A stretch of 64,000 bases of DNA from Polymorphospora lycopeni (GCF_042237075.1 NZ_JBCGDC010000029.1:1-64000), one strand, 5' to 3'; positions 39,764 through 48,948 are shown, counted from the first letter of the stretch. Notes: a model not told the origin generated them from the letters alone. A program made the numbers and translations.

Positions 39764-40993
39764 ATGGCAGCCAGGACGTCTCCCCACGATGGCTCATACC
39801 GCCGGTCTTCGATCCCTCAGGCCGGCTCCGGCGGTTCGGGCCGGATTTCCGGCCGTGCCCGGGTCGGCGGTCAAGCCGGCGCTCGGCAGCCGGGCCACCC
39901 CGCGTCGGGCGGTGGGTCCGGCGGCGGGCCTCGCCCGCCCTACGGCCGGTCCGGCGGAGCGGTCCGGTCGGGCCGGCGCGGGCCACGTCCCAGGTGGGGC
40001 CGGATCGCCCTGGTGGCCGGGCTCGCGGTGCTGGTGCTCAGCCTGCTGGGCGCCGGCGGCATGTGGGTGTACGCGAGCAGCCTGGAAAGCGACCTGGACC
40101 GCACCGACGCGTTCTCGGACATCACCGGTGGACGACCCGAGTCGGTCACCGGGGCGCTCAACATCCTCCTGGTCGGCACCGACTCCCGTGATCCGGATGC
40201 CCCGCTGGACCAGCCCGGCGAGTGGCGCGCCGACACGGTGATCATCATGCACATCCCGGCCTCGCACGACGAGGCGTACCTGGTCTCCATCCCGCGCGAC
40301 CTCTACGTGCCGATTCCGGAGAACGCGGGCGCGCCCTGCGGTTCGGGACAGCGGTCGAAGATCAACGCGGCGTTCGCGTGGGGCGGCCTGCCACTCGCCG
40401 TACACACGGTGGAGTGCTTCACCGACATCCGGATGGACCACGTCATGGCCGTCGACTTCGGTGGGTTCAAGGAGGTCACCGACGCTCTCGGCGGGGTGGA
40501 ACTGTACGTCGAGCAGGACACCACCTCGATCCACAAGCCGTACCGCAAGTTCAGCAAGGGTACGAACCACATGAACGGCACCGAGGCGCTCGACTGGATC
40601 CGCCAGCGCAAGCAGTTCCCGGACGGTGACTTCGCCCGGATGCGCCACCAGCAGGAGTTCCTGCGGGCGCTGATGGACAAGGCGGTGAGCACCGGCACGC
40701 TGACCAACCCGAAGAAGATGAACGACTTCCTCAAGGCCACGACCGCCGCGGTCACCGTCGACGAGGGGTTCTCGCTGGTCGACATGGCGGTCAAGTTCCG
40801 CAACCTGCGGGGCGACAACCTGCGCTTCATGACCAGCCCGCACAACGGCAGCGAGACCATCAACGGCGAGTCGGTGGTCGTCTCGGACCGGGAGAAGGCG
40901 CTCGCGATGTACAAGGCGATGGCGGCCGACAAGATGGCCGACTGGGTGCGGGCGAACGCCGAACCGTCGCCGTCGGCCGACAACGGCGGCTGA
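39764..40993 (+). CDS. LCP (LytR-CpsA-Psr) family protein 1
   Basis: A 409-residue cell-wall glycopolymer ligase. A Gly/Arg/Pro-rich cytosolic tail (1-78) leads to one membrane helix (80-104) and the extracellular LCP domain: NILLVGTDSRDP, RADTVIIMHIP and SIPRDLYVPIP carry the arginines and aspartates that bind the polyprenyl pyrophosphate and Mg2+; HMNGTEALDWIRQRKQFP completes the core. It moves lipid-linked polymers to peptidoglycan or arabinogalactan-like acceptors. It is the first of three LCP genes in tandem, downstream of a UXS-like enzyme. Confidence 0.92.
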   Translation: MAARTSPHDGSYRRSSIPQAGSGGSGRISGRARVGGQAGARQPGHPASGGGSGGGPRPPYGRSGGAVRSGRRGPRPRWGRIALVAGLAVLVLSLLGAGGMWVYASSLESDLDRTDAFSDITGGRPESVTGALNILLVGTDSRDPDAPLDQPGEWRADTVIIMHIPASHDEAYLVSIPRDLYVPIPENAGAPCGSGQRSKINAAFAWGGLPLAVHTVECFTDIRMDHVMAVDFGGFKEVTDALGGVELYVEQDTTSIHKPYRKFSKGTNHMNGTEALDWIRQRKQFPDGDFARMRHQQEFLRALMDKAVSTGTLTNPKKMNDFLKATTAAVTVDEGFSLVDMAVKFRNLRGDNLRFMTSPHNGSETINGESVVVSDREKALAMYKAMAADKMADWVRANAEPSPSADNGG

Positions 40994-41170
40994 TCGCCTG
41001 GTCAAGCCGGGTACGGCGGGGCGGAGCGGGCGGGTGCCCGGCCGCCCCGGCGGCGTCGCGGAGGCTACCGACCAGTATTGGTCACAAAATCGAAACAGGA
41101 TGGGGGCTCGCGAGAACGGATCGGTGTCCGTACAGTGACGTCGGCCCATCGTCCCGCCCCTGGAGTACCA

Positions 41171-42367
41171 ATGCCCGTCGAGACCCCCAGACGGACCCGA
41201 TCGGCCCGTTCGGCACCCCCGCCCAGCCGTTCGGCCACCGCACGGAGCCATTCGAAGCCGGCGAAACGCACCAAACGCAAGGATCCGCTCTGGTCGCGGC
41301 TACTGGTGATCGCGGGCGCGTTCCTGATGATGGTCAGCGGAGGGGCCATCGTCGGCACCAAGGTCATCATCGACCAGGCGACCAGCAACATCGCACAGGA
41401 CGACCTGCTGGGCATCGCCGGCACGAACGACCAGGGCGGCAACGACCTTGACGGGCCGATCAACATGCTGCTGCTCGGTGTCGACCTCAGGAAGGGCTGG
41501 GACAAGAACGACACCCGGGCCGACACCATCATCATCCTGCACATCCCCGCCACCCACGACCAGGCATACCTGATCTCCATCCCCCGGGACACGGAGGTGA
41601 CCGCCCCGGCGTTCCCGAAGAGCGGCTTCCAGGGCGGGGTCGGGAAGATCACCGACATGTTCCACGCGGGCGCCCAGAACGGTGGCGAGTGGTCCGGTGG
41701 GGCCCAGTTGGTCGCCCAGACCATCAAGAACTTCAGCGGCATCACCTTCAACGGCGCCGCGATCATCGACTTCAGCGGCTTCAAGGGCATCATCGACGCG
41801 CTCGGCAGTGTGCGGATGTGCGTCGACCAGGAGGTCGAGTCGATCCACATGCTGACCCGGGAGCGGGACGGCTACCCGGTCTACATCTCCGACAAGGAGC
41901 GGCACTCGGGCGAGAAGCTGAACCCGGTGGTCTACAAGAAGGGCTGCCGGGAGATGAAGGGCTGGGAGGCGCTGGACTACTCCCGGCAGCGCTACGGCCT
42001 GGACAACGGCGACTACGACCGCCAGAAAAACCAGCAGCAACTGGTCAAGGCGATCGCCAAGAAGGCCGTCGACAGCGGGGCCATGACCAACCCGATGAAG
42101 ATCAACGAGTTGATGAAGGCGGCCGGTGAGGCGTTCGTCCTGGACACCGCCGGCACGCCGGTCGCCGACTTCGTCTTCACCCTGCGGGGCGTCGCGGCCA
42201 ACGACATGGTGATGCTGCGCACCAACGGGGGCACCTTCAACGGCAACAACTCCGGCCGCGAGGCGCTCCAGCCGATCAGTCTCGAGATGTTCGAGGCGGT
42301 CAAGAACGACCGGCTCGCCGAGTTCGTCATGAACAACCCGACCGTGATGGCGAACAACAAGTCGTAG
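41171..42367 (+). CDS. LCP family protein 2
   Basis: A 398-residue LCP protein. The N-terminal tail is basic and Ser-rich, with a membrane helix near 40-60 (LLVIAGAFLMMVSGGAIVG). The LCP domain shows INMLLLGVDLRKGWD, RADTIIILHIP, SIPRDTEVTAP and WEALDYSRQRYGLDNGDY. ATG 41171, with TGGAG upstream, is preferred to an in-frame start at 41078. It is separated from LCP1 by about 180 bp including a possible promoter. Function as for the family; specificity among the three paralogues is unknown. Confidence 0.9.
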   Translation: MPVETPRRTRSARSAPPPSRSATARSHSKPAKRTKRKDPLWSRLLVIAGAFLMMVSGGAIVGTKVIIDQATSNIAQDDLLGIAGTNDQGGNDLDGPINMLLLGVDLRKGWDKNDTRADTIIILHIPATHDQAYLISIPRDTEVTAPAFPKSGFQGGVGKITDMFHAGAQNGGEWSGGAQLVAQTIKNFSGITFNGAAIIDFSGFKGIIDALGSVRMCVDQEVESIHMLTRERDGYPVYISDKERHSGEKLNPVVYKKGCREMKGWEALDYSRQRYGLDNGDYDRQKNQQQLVKAIAKKAVDSGAMTNPMKINELMKAAGEAFVLDTAGTPVADFVFTLRGVAANDMVMLRTNGGTFNGNNSGREALQPISLEMFEAVKNDRLAEFVMNNPTVMANNKS

Positions 42368-42608
42368 CACCACCCAAGGTCGGCAAAACACCATCAACTC
42401 AGGCAAGTCCTCCCTACGCTGACGTGAGAAGGGTTCACGCCATGCGTAGGGAGGCGTCACGTCCAGATCCGAACGGGCGGACCCGGACCGGAACCGCCCG
42501 ACCGGCACCGAGCGGGGCGGCACGCTGGCCGTACGGCCCCGGGACGACGCGGAAGCGCCCCGGCCACCCGCCCCACGCTGGACCCGCGCCCTGATCACCC
42601 TGGGCCTG

Positions 42609-43559
42609 GTGCTGCTGGTCGTCGCCGCGGCGGGGCTGACCGGGCTGCGCAGCCTCACCGACCGGTACGGCGGCTCGGTGACGACCGACCAACTCCTCGC
42701 CCCCGACGCCCGGGGCGACCGGAACGGCGTCACCGGCCCGCTCAACTACCTGCTCATCGGCTCCGACCTGCGCGCCTCCAACCCGGATGCCGGCCAGCGC
42801 GCCGACTCGATCCTCATCGTCCACGTCCCGGCCGGGCTGGACCGGGCCTACCTCGTCTCGGTCCCCCGCGACCTGCTCGTCCAGATCCCGGCCGACCCGG
42901 CCGCCGGCTACTCCGGCGGCACCGACCGGATCAACGCCGCCTTCCAGTTCGGCAACGCCGGCGCCAGCGGGGCCAAACTGCTCTCGGCCACGGTCACCCT
43001 GTTCACCGGCGTCCGGTTCGACGGTGCCGCCATCCTCGACTTCTCCGGGTTCCGCCGGGTCATCGACCTGATCGGCGGGGTCGAGATGTGCGTCGACAGC
43101 GAGGTGCGGTCGATCCACACCGGCCACCTGTTCACCACCGGCTGCCAGCAGATGGACGGCGCGCGGGCCCTCGACTACGTACGCCAGCGCTACGACCTGC
43201 CGAACGGGGACTACGACCGGCAGCGCCACCAGCAGCAACTGCTGAAGGCGATACTGCAGAAGGTCGACCTGGGCGGTCTGGTCACCCAGCCCGTCAAGCT
43301 CGACCAGCTCATCCGGGCGGTCGGCGCCTCGTTCACGGTCGACACCGGCGGGGTACCGGTCGAGGACCTGGCGTTCGCGTTGCGCGGCCTGCGCCCGGAG
43401 ACGCTGCTCGGGGTGCAGATGCCGGCGCACGCGCAGGACGTGGCCGGATCGTCGTACTCGATGCTCGACCCGGCCGCCGACTCCCTCTTCGGCGCCCTGC
43501 GGCAGGCCGGGATGCGGGACTGGACGACCCGCAATCCGAACTGGGTGAATCGGCTGTAG
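42609..43559 (+). CDS. LCP family protein 3 (start uncertain)
   Basis: The LCP domain is intact: NYLLIGSDLRASNPDA, RADSILIVHVP, SVPRDLLVQIP and ARALDYVRQRYDLPNGDY. GTG 42609 is the only canonical start in frame, yet it cuts the membrane helix (RALITLGLVLLVVAAAGL). In-frame codons continue back to 42456 (SRSERADPDRNRPTG, then WTRALITLG), where a TAG blocks extension. AGGGAGG lies at 42448-42454, just before GTC (42456) and ACG (42459). Either a non-standard start is used or a GTG was changed to GTC. If started at 42456 the protein has 367 residues. It is the shortest of the three LCP paralogues. Confidence 0.85.
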   Translation: MLLVVAAAGLTGLRSLTDRYGGSVTTDQLLAPDARGDRNGVTGPLNYLLIGSDLRASNPDAGQRADSILIVHVPAGLDRAYLVSVPRDLLVQIPADPAAGYSGGTDRINAAFQFGNAGASGAKLLSATVTLFTGVRFDGAAILDFSGFRRVIDLIGGVEMCVDSEVRSIHTGHLFTTGCQQMDGARALDYVRQRYDLPNGDYDRQRHQQQLLKAILQKVDLGGLVTQPVKLDQLIRAVGASFTVDTGGVPVEDLAFALRGLRPETLLGVQMPAHAQDVAGSSYSMLDPAADSLFGALRQAGMRDWTTRNPNWVNRL

Positions 43560-43606
43560 GACCGGCCGGCGGCACGTCGAAGGAGCACGCCCTAAGCTTG
43601 GTAGCC

Positions 43607-43942
43607 GTGTTCGGACGCCAGATCCCCTCCGTGAGCGTGCCCCAGATCGCCGACGACGCCTACGTGCTCGACGTACGCGAGCCCGACGAGTGGTCGGCCG
43701 GGCACGCGCCCGGGGCCCACCACATCCCGATGATGGAGATCCCGGCCCGGCTCTCCGAGGTGCCCACCGAAGGCGACGTGGTCGTGATCTGCCGCTCCGG
43801 CGGGCGGTCGGGCCAGGTCGTCGGCTATCTGATGAGCAACGGGTGGGACAACGTACGCAACGTCGCGGGCGGCATGCACGACTGGGCCGCCGCCGGCCGC
43901 CCGGTCGTCAGCACGGACGGGCAGCCGGCCCGCGTGCTGTGA
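43607..43942 (+). CDS. Rhodanese domain protein
   Basis: A 111-residue single-domain rhodanese with LDVREPDEWSAGHAPGAHHI and the active-site loop CRSGGRS (Cys62), which carries the persulfide. It is cytosolic. GTG 43607 is chosen because TAAGCT (43593-43598) precedes it by eight bases as a possible leaderless promoter; TTG 43598 would add three residues. Its stop overlaps the GTG of the GDPD gene. Sulfur transfer or thiol stress are likely roles. Confidence 0.88.
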   Translation: MFGRQIPSVSVPQIADDAYVLDVREPDEWSAGHAPGAHHIPMMEIPARLSEVPTEGDVVVICRSGGRSGQVVGYLMSNGWDNVRNVAGGMHDWAAAGRPVVSTDGQPARVL

Positions 43943-44736
43943 ACGGACCGCTGGTCTTCGCCCACCGGGGCTCCTCGGCGCTGCTGCCGGAGCACACCCT
44001 CGCGGCCTACCTGCGCGCGATCGAAGAGGGTGCCGACGGGGTCGAGTGCGACGTACGGCTCACCCGCGACGGGCACCTCGTCTGCGTGCACGACCGGCGG
44101 CTGGACCGCACCAGCAACGGCACCGGCCGGGTCAGTGCCCGTACGCTCGCCGAACTCGACGAACTGGACTTCGGCTCCTGGCACACCGCCGCGCTCTCCG
44201 ACGACCGGGTCACGGACATACCCGCCGACCCGTCCCGGACCCGGCTGCTCACCCTCGACCGGCTGCTCGACGCGTTGCACGACGCCGGACGCCCGGTGCG
44301 ACTGCTGATCGAGACCAAACACCCGTCCCGGCGGGGCGCGACCGTCGAACGCACCCTGGTGGCGACACTGCGGGCCTGGGGACTGCTCGACCCCGCCCCG
44401 GACCATCCGGTCCAGGTCACCGTGATGTCGTTCTCGCCGCTGGCCGTCCGGCGGATGCGCGAACTCGCGCCGGGACTGCCGACGGCGCTGCTGCTGGAGA
44501 TGCTGCCGCCCGGGTTGCGGGTCGGCCGGCTGCCGTTCGGCGCCCGGATCGCCGGGCCGGGCATCGGCCTGGTCCGGGCCCGGCCGCAGCTCGTACCGAA
44601 GCTGCGGGCCGCCGGCAACCGGGTCTTCGTGTGGACGGTGAACGAGCCGGACGACCTCGACCTGGTAATCGGCCACGGGGTGGACGGGATCATCACCGAT
44701 CGGCCGGCTCTGGTCCTCCAGCGGCTCGGACGTTGA
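43939..44736 (+). CDS. Glycerophosphodiester phosphodiesterase
   Basis: A 265-residue GDPD with the TIM-barrel motifs: His9-Arg10 in FAHRGSSALLPEHT, the metal site GVECDVRLTRDG and CVHDRRLDRTSNGTG, and late WTVNEPDDLDL. It releases glycerol-3-phosphate and an alcohol from glycerophosphodiesters. No signal peptide is present, so it is probably intracellular. GTG 43939 overlaps the rhodanese stop by four bases. The region around residues 85-100 holds a small insert that varies within the family. Confidence 0.9.
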   Translation: MNGPLVFAHRGSSALLPEHTLAAYLRAIEEGADGVECDVRLTRDGHLVCVHDRRLDRTSNGTGRVSARTLAELDELDFGSWHTAALSDDRVTDIPADPSRTRLLTLDRLLDALHDAGRPVRLLIETKHPSRRGATVERTLVATLRAWGLLDPAPDHPVQVTVMSFSPLAVRRMRELAPGLPTALLLEMLPPGLRVGRLPFGARIAGPGIGLVRARPQLVPKLRAAGNRVFVWTVNEPDDLDLVIGHGVDGIITDRPALVLQRLGR

Positions 44737-44781
44737 GTGCCAGGACTGCCCAAAACACGCGGGAGTTGGCAGACTCGGGGC

Positions 44782-46266
44782 ATGCCGGAGCGCCCCGACT
44801 ACGCCGCTCTGATCGCCGGCCAGACCGTCGTCATCGAGATGACCAACTCCGGCGAGGCAGGGATTCCCGTCCTCACCCACCTGCTCCGGGTCGCCGAGCG
44901 GGCCCTCGGCGCGGGCGGCATGGCGTTCGTGGAATACCGGCCGGACAGCGGACGGATCATCGCGGCCACCGGCGGGGTCGGTTGGGCGCTCGGCCGGCCG
45001 GTCGACCGCACCGGTCCGGCGGCGGCGCGGCTGATGCACGGCCCTCGCACCGACGAGGCCCTGATCGGCGAACTCCCCGGTGACCTGGCGCACCAGCTCG
45101 CCGGGCACGGGCTGCACCGGGTGATCTCGGCCCGGGCCGAGGTCGGCGGACTGGTGGTCGGCAGCCTCCACGCCTACTACGCCGACCCGCCCGCCGGCCG
45201 CACCCGGCACGCGTACGGCGATCCGGCCGACTCCGCCGAGCACCACGCCCTGCTCGCCTACCTCGCCGCCTGCGCCGCCCACATGTACGGCGACCAGGCC
45301 GGGCTGCCGATCCACGGTGACGGCCCGGTGGTGGCGGCGCTCGCCGACGGCCTGGCGATCGTCGACCGGGACGGCTACGTCCGGCTGTGGAACCCGGCGG
45401 CCGAGCAGGTGACCGGGCATCCGGCGGCGCAGATCCTCAACCGCCCGGCACCGTTCCCGCTGCCGCCGGCAGGGCAGGTGGTCGACCACAAGCTGCCGGA
45501 CGGTCGGTGGTTGACGATCACCTCCGGCGACCTGCCCGGCGCGATCTCGTCGCGGGTGGTGACGTTCCGCGACATCACCGACCAGCACCGGCGCGACCAC
45601 GACCTGTTCGTCGCGGTCACCAGCCACGAGCTGCGAACTCCGGTCACCGTCATCAAGGGGTACGCCGACACGCTGTGCAACCACTGGGACTCGCTGACCG
45701 ACCCCGACCGCAGGCAGGCGGCCCGGGTCATCGGGCAGCGTGCCGACGAGTTGGCCCGCCTGCTCGACCGGCTCCTGTCGGCGGCCGACGACATCGGCCC
45801 GGTCGGCGACGCCCCGCCCGTACCGTTCGACCTGGTCGAGGCGCTGCGGGCGGCGGCCCTGGACCTGCCGGCGGACCTGCGCCGACGGCTGGTCGTCGAC
45901 CTGCCCGGTGACCTGCCCAAGGCGTTCGGCGACCGGGCCAGCCTGGCCACGGTGCTCACCGAACTGGCGACCAACGCCGACAAGTACTCGCCACCCGACA
46001 CCCTGATCGAGCTGACCGCCGAGGCCGACCGACGGACCGTCGTGTTCCGGGTTAGCGACCGCGGCATCGGGGTACGTCCCGATCACGTGGAGCGCGCGTT
46101 CGACCGCTTCTGGCAGGGCGAATCGGGCGACCGGCGGCGTTACCCCGGCGCCGGTCTCGGACTCTTCCTGGTACGGCGGATCGTCGAGCGACAGAACGGC
46201 TGGGTCTCCCTGCGTCCGCGCGACGGGGGCGGTACGGTCGCAGAGGTGCGGCTGCCCCGCGGATGA
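44782..46266 (+). CDS. Cytosolic GAF/PAS sensor histidine kinase
   Basis: A 494-residue kinase without membrane helices. A GAF-like N-terminal region (about 15-175) is followed by a PAS domain (about 185-265: LADGLAIVDRDGYVRLWNPA), HisKA with the phospho-acceptor His282 in TSHELRTPVTVI, and a HATPase with NADKYSPP, DRGIGVRP and GAGLGLFLVRRI. No response regulator is adjacent. A small HATPase-only protein follows 42 bp downstream. The ATG at 44782 lies after an AGACT-like -10, so the message may be nearly leaderless. Confidence 0.88.
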   Translation: MPERPDYAALIAGQTVVIEMTNSGEAGIPVLTHLLRVAERALGAGGMAFVEYRPDSGRIIAATGGVGWALGRPVDRTGPAAARLMHGPRTDEALIGELPGDLAHQLAGHGLHRVISARAEVGGLVVGSLHAYYADPPAGRTRHAYGDPADSAEHHALLAYLAACAAHMYGDQAGLPIHGDGPVVAALADGLAIVDRDGYVRLWNPAAEQVTGHPAAQILNRPAPFPLPPAGQVVDHKLPDGRWLTITSGDLPGAISSRVVTFRDITDQHRRDHDLFVAVTSHELRTPVTVIKGYADTLCNHWDSLTDPDRRQAARVIGQRADELARLLDRLLSAADDIGPVGDAPPVPFDLVEALRAAALDLPADLRRRLVVDLPGDLPKAFGDRASLATVLTELATNADKYSPPDTLIELTAEADRRTVVFRVSDRGIGVRPDHVERAFDRFWQGESGDRRRYPGAGLGLFLVRRIVERQNGWVSLRPRDGGGTVAEVRLPRG

Positions 46267-46308
46267 GACGGCGCGGCCCGCCGCCGGAATGTCCGAGGAG
46301 GCACGATC

Positions 46309-46719
46309 GTGTCCATGGCGTTGGCCGAACGATCCTGGTGCGTGGTCGTCCCTCACCACACCGGGGGAGCCCGCATCGCCCGGCACCGGCTCGCGGCGGA
46401 ACTCTCCGACGTCGTACCGCCGGAGCTGCTCTCCGATGCCGTCGCCGTGGTCGCCGAGTTGGTCGGAAACGCCGTACGGCACGCCGACCCGCTGCCGGGC
46501 GGGGTCGTCCGGGTGTCGTGGCGGCTGCGGCCCGGGGTCGACGCCGACATCGTCGAGGTACGGGTCACCGACGGCGGCGCGCAGGCACCGCCGACGCTGC
46601 GTACGGTCGGCCCGGAGTCGCTCGACGGCCGTGGCCTGTGCATCGTGGCGGCGCTGTCCGGCCGCTGGGGTGTGGAGCGCGACGGGCTGGGGCAGAGCGT
46701 GTGGGCGGAGCTGTCGTAG
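46309..46719 (+). CDS. RsbW-like ATP-binding (HATPase_c_2) protein
   Basis: A 136-residue stand-alone GHKL ATPase like the anti-sigma factor/serine kinase RsbW family. Visible boxes are VAELVGNAVRHADP (N box), VRVTDGGAQAPP (G1) and RGLCIVAALSGRWGVERDG (G2). Such proteins act as anti-sigma switches or signalling kinases. GTG 46309 has GAGGAGG upstream. It directly follows the PAS kinase, and no sigma factor or anti-anti-sigma gene is adjacent, so its partner is elsewhere. Confidence 0.85.
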   Translation: MSMALAERSWCVVVPHHTGGARIARHRLAAELSDVVPPELLSDAVAVVAELVGNAVRHADPLPGGVVRVSWRLRPGVDADIVEVRVTDGGAQAPPTLRTVGPESLDGRGLCIVAALSGRWGVERDGLGQSVWAELS

Positions 46720-46766
46720 CGGCGGCCATTTACCCGGTACGCGTCCCACGGGACGCCGCCGGGGCC

Positions 46767-46772
46767 TAGGCT
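46767..46772 (+). promoter_or_regulatory. Leaderless-type -10 element of DUF5926 gene
   Basis: TAGGCT with eight bases to the GTG at 46781. No Shine-Dalgarno sequence is visible, consistent with a leaderless transcript. Confidence 0.6.
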
Positions 46773-46780
46773 GTTTCGCC

Positions 46781-47665
46781 GTGAGTAAGCGTCGAAAGAA
46801 CCCCCGGTCCGCCGACCAAGCGCCGAAGCGCGAAAAGGTACGTGACATCTTCGTCCCCCGACCGTTCGAGGGCCTCGCCGACGAGGCCGAGTGGATCGCC
46901 CTGCGGGAGCTGGTGCCTGCGGCGTCGGCTCCGCTGACGCTCGCCCCCGACCTGGTGGAGCGCTTCGGTGACCGCCCGGTCACGCTGGCCACGGTGCTGC
47001 CGATGGCCTGGCCCGCGATGACCAAGCCCGACGGCCGGATCTTCATCGGCCTCCAGCGCCACGTGCAGTCCGGCGACGTCTCCCGAGACCTGGCCGTGGC
47101 GATCCTGTGCGCGCTGCAGACCGCGCCCGGTGGCACCGTGTCGGTGCCCGCCCTGCCCGGTGAGGGTCCACGGTTGCAGGACGTCCTCGTCGACGGTCCG
47201 CTCGACGTGACGATGCACGACGGTTTCGAGTTCTGGCTCGACGAAGACGCGGCCGACGACTCGAACGTCAAGGCATCCCTGGAGCGGGCGAACGCCTCGA
47301 TCTACCCGACCGTACGGCTCGCGGCCGCACCGGCCGCGTACTGGTGCCGGGTGCCGGACAAGGGGCACGTCCGTTGGGTGCTGCCGGACCAGGAGGATGC
47401 CGCGTTGGCGGCGCTGTCGCGGCTCGCCGCGGCGGGTGAGCTGCTACTCGGCGACGGGACGAAGTTCGCCGGGATGTTCCGGGCACACGGCCTGCTCGTG
47501 CCGGTGTGGGACATCCCCGGCGCGCCCGAGGCCGCCGAGTGGGAGGCGCCGCTGGCCGAGTTCGCGAAGCGGTACGCGGAGGCACTCGCCGACACCGAAC
47601 CGCTGGACGCGGCGGCGCGACGGGCCCGGCAGGGACTGCTCGGTCGCCAGCTCACCCTGCGCTGA
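46781..47665 (+). CDS. DUF5926 family protein
   Basis: A 294-residue actinobacterial protein. The N-terminal tail is basic (SKRRKNPRSADQAPKREKVR), followed by a mixed alpha/beta domain with FVPRPFEGLADEAEWIALRE and WPAMTKPDGRIFIGLQ, as in DUF5926. No catalytic motif is recognised. GTG 46781 follows a TAGGCT -10 by eight bases and there is no ribosome site, so it is probably leaderless. Genes of this family in Streptomyces lie near prephenate dehydratase, as here (51730). Function is unknown. Confidence 0.82.
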   Translation: MSKRRKNPRSADQAPKREKVRDIFVPRPFEGLADEAEWIALRELVPAASAPLTLAPDLVERFGDRPVTLATVLPMAWPAMTKPDGRIFIGLQRHVQSGDVSRDLAVAILCALQTAPGGTVSVPALPGEGPRLQDVLVDGPLDVTMHDGFEFWLDEDAADDSNVKASLERANASIYPTVRLAAAPAAYWCRVPDKGHVRWVLPDQEDAALAALSRLAAAGELLLGDGTKFAGMFRAHGLLVPVWDIPGAPEAAEWEAPLAEFAKRYAEALADTEPLDAAARRARQGLLGRQLTLR

Positions 47666-47679
47666 GCCCGGCCGCCCAG

Positions 47680-47725
47680 CCGGCGCGAGCCCAGCCGCTC
47701 ACCCGGCGCGAGCCCGGCCGCTCAC
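47680..47725. repeat. Tandem 23-bp repeat
   Basis: Two direct copies of a 23-bp unit (CCGGCGCGAGCCCRGCCGCT plus CAC) at 47680-47702 and 47703-47725, differing at one base, followed by a partial third. They fill the gap between the convergent DUF5926 and arginine deiminase genes. Confidence 0.8.
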
Positions 47726-48948
47726 CCGGCGGCGACGGCCGGCAGGGCGAGCGGTGAGCGGACGATCGGGCAGGACATGCATCGCGGACCACCCCGGCCG
47801 GAGCCCAGCTCCGAGCCGGGGATCCGGATGACCTCGATTCCGGCCCGTTCGAGCTGCCCGTTGGTTTCGATGTTGCGCTCGTACGCCACGCACAGCCGGG
47901 CGGCGATCGCCAGGGTGTTGTTGCCGTCGTCCCACTGCTCGCGTTCGGCGGTGACCGGGTCGAGCCCGGTGTCGATCACGCGCAGGGTGTCGATGTCCAT
48001 GGCGTCGGCGGCGGCCCGTAGGAAGGGTGCCGGGCCGTCCACCTGTGGCTCGCCGTCCGGCCCGGAGATCACCGTGTAGGCGAGCAGGGTGTCGGCGATG
48101 TTGGGATACATCAGGACGGCATCGACGTCGACCATCGTACAGACCGTGTCGAGGTGCATGGTGGCCCGCTCCTGCGCGATCGGCACAACCAGGATGGTGT
48201 GCGCCAGGCCGGCACCGAAGACCCGGCGGGCCAGCCGTTCGGCGCCGGCGGGCGTGGTCCGCTCGCCGGTGCCGATGGCGATCACGCCGGGACCGAGGAG
48301 CAGCAGGTCGCCGCCTTCGAGCGGTTCGAGGTCCGGCCCGTACGCGAACCGGGTCCCGCCGAATCGCGGGTGGTGCCGGTAGATGGCGTCGAGCAGGGTG
48401 GTCTCCCGGCGCCGGGCCGGCATGGCCAGGCTGGTCACCGCGGCGTGGTCGCGGATCCAGACCGACGAGTCGCGGGTGAACAGCAGGTTGGGGAGCGGGT
48501 CGATCACGAAGTCGTGTTCGTCCATCAGGGTGTGGACGAGGCCGCCCAGTCGGTCCCAGCTGGTCCGCAGCTCGTGCCGGGCGAGTCCGGCGATGAGGAT
48601 GTCGGCCAGTCCGGCGGGATCGAGGTATGCGAGATGGTCGGAAACTCTTCGACTCAGGGTATCGCCTAGCCTGCGGTCGGCGAGTATCATCTCGGTCAGC
48701 TCAGATCGGGCCGCCGGCACGGCCAGTGTCTCAGCAAGCAAATCTGCGACATAGAGCACTTCTACGCCGCGGTCGCGAAGGGCCGCCGCGAAGATGTCGT
48801 GCTCCTCTTGGGCGCGACCAACCCACGGGATGGCATCAAACAGCAGGTCATCGTTGTTTCGTGGGGTCAGCCGGGCGAGTTCTCGGCCGGGCCGGTGCAA
48901 CAGGACGGTGCTCAGCCGTCCGACCTCACTGTCGACGTAATGGGTCAC
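47722..48948 (-). CDS. arcA: Arginine deiminase
   Basis: A 408-residue arginine deiminase. Motifs of the guanidino-group-modifying superfamily are present: PLPNLLFTRDSSVWI (Asp near 165), LEGGDLLLLG, ATMHLDTVCTMVD (catalytic His) and the nucleophile Cys390 in GRGGPRCMSCP. It hydrolyses arginine to citrulline and ammonia. Other arc genes (carbamate kinase, ornithine transferase, antiporter) are absent, so the complete energy pathway is not encoded here. GTG 48948 is favoured: TACGCT on the minus strand at 48960-48955 places a transcript start near it. Confidence 0.93.
   Translation of the reverse strand: MTHYVDSEVGRLSTVLLHRPGRELARLTPRNNDDLLFDAIPWVGRAQEEHDIFAAALRDRGVEVLYVADLLAETLAVPAARSELTEMILADRRLGDTLSRRVSDHLAYLDPAGLADILIAGLARHELRTSWDRLGGLVHTLMDEHDFVIDPLPNLLFTRDSSVWIRDHAAVTSLAMPARRRETTLLDAIYRHHPRFGGTRFAYGPDLEPLEGGDLLLLGPGVIAIGTGERTTPAGAERLARRVFGAGLAHTILVVPIAQERATMHLDTVCTMVDVDAVLMYPNIADTLLAYTVISGPDGEPQVDGPAPFLRAAADAMDIDTLRVIDTGLDPVTAEREQWDDGNNTLAIAARLCVAYERNIETNGQLERAGIEVIRIPGSELGSGRGGPRCMSCPIVRSPLALPAVAAG

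Noticed and set aside
42442..42609. Frameshifted N-terminus of LCP3 starting at ATG 42442
   Set aside because: The LCP frame itself reads plausibly from 42456 to the helix, so a non-canonical or mutated start is simpler than an indel.
43825..47271. A 1148-codon minus-strand open frame opposite the GDPD, kinase and DUF5926 genes
   Set aside because: Composition is that of a GC-rich antisense shadow; the plus-strand genes have clear domains and motifs over the same span.
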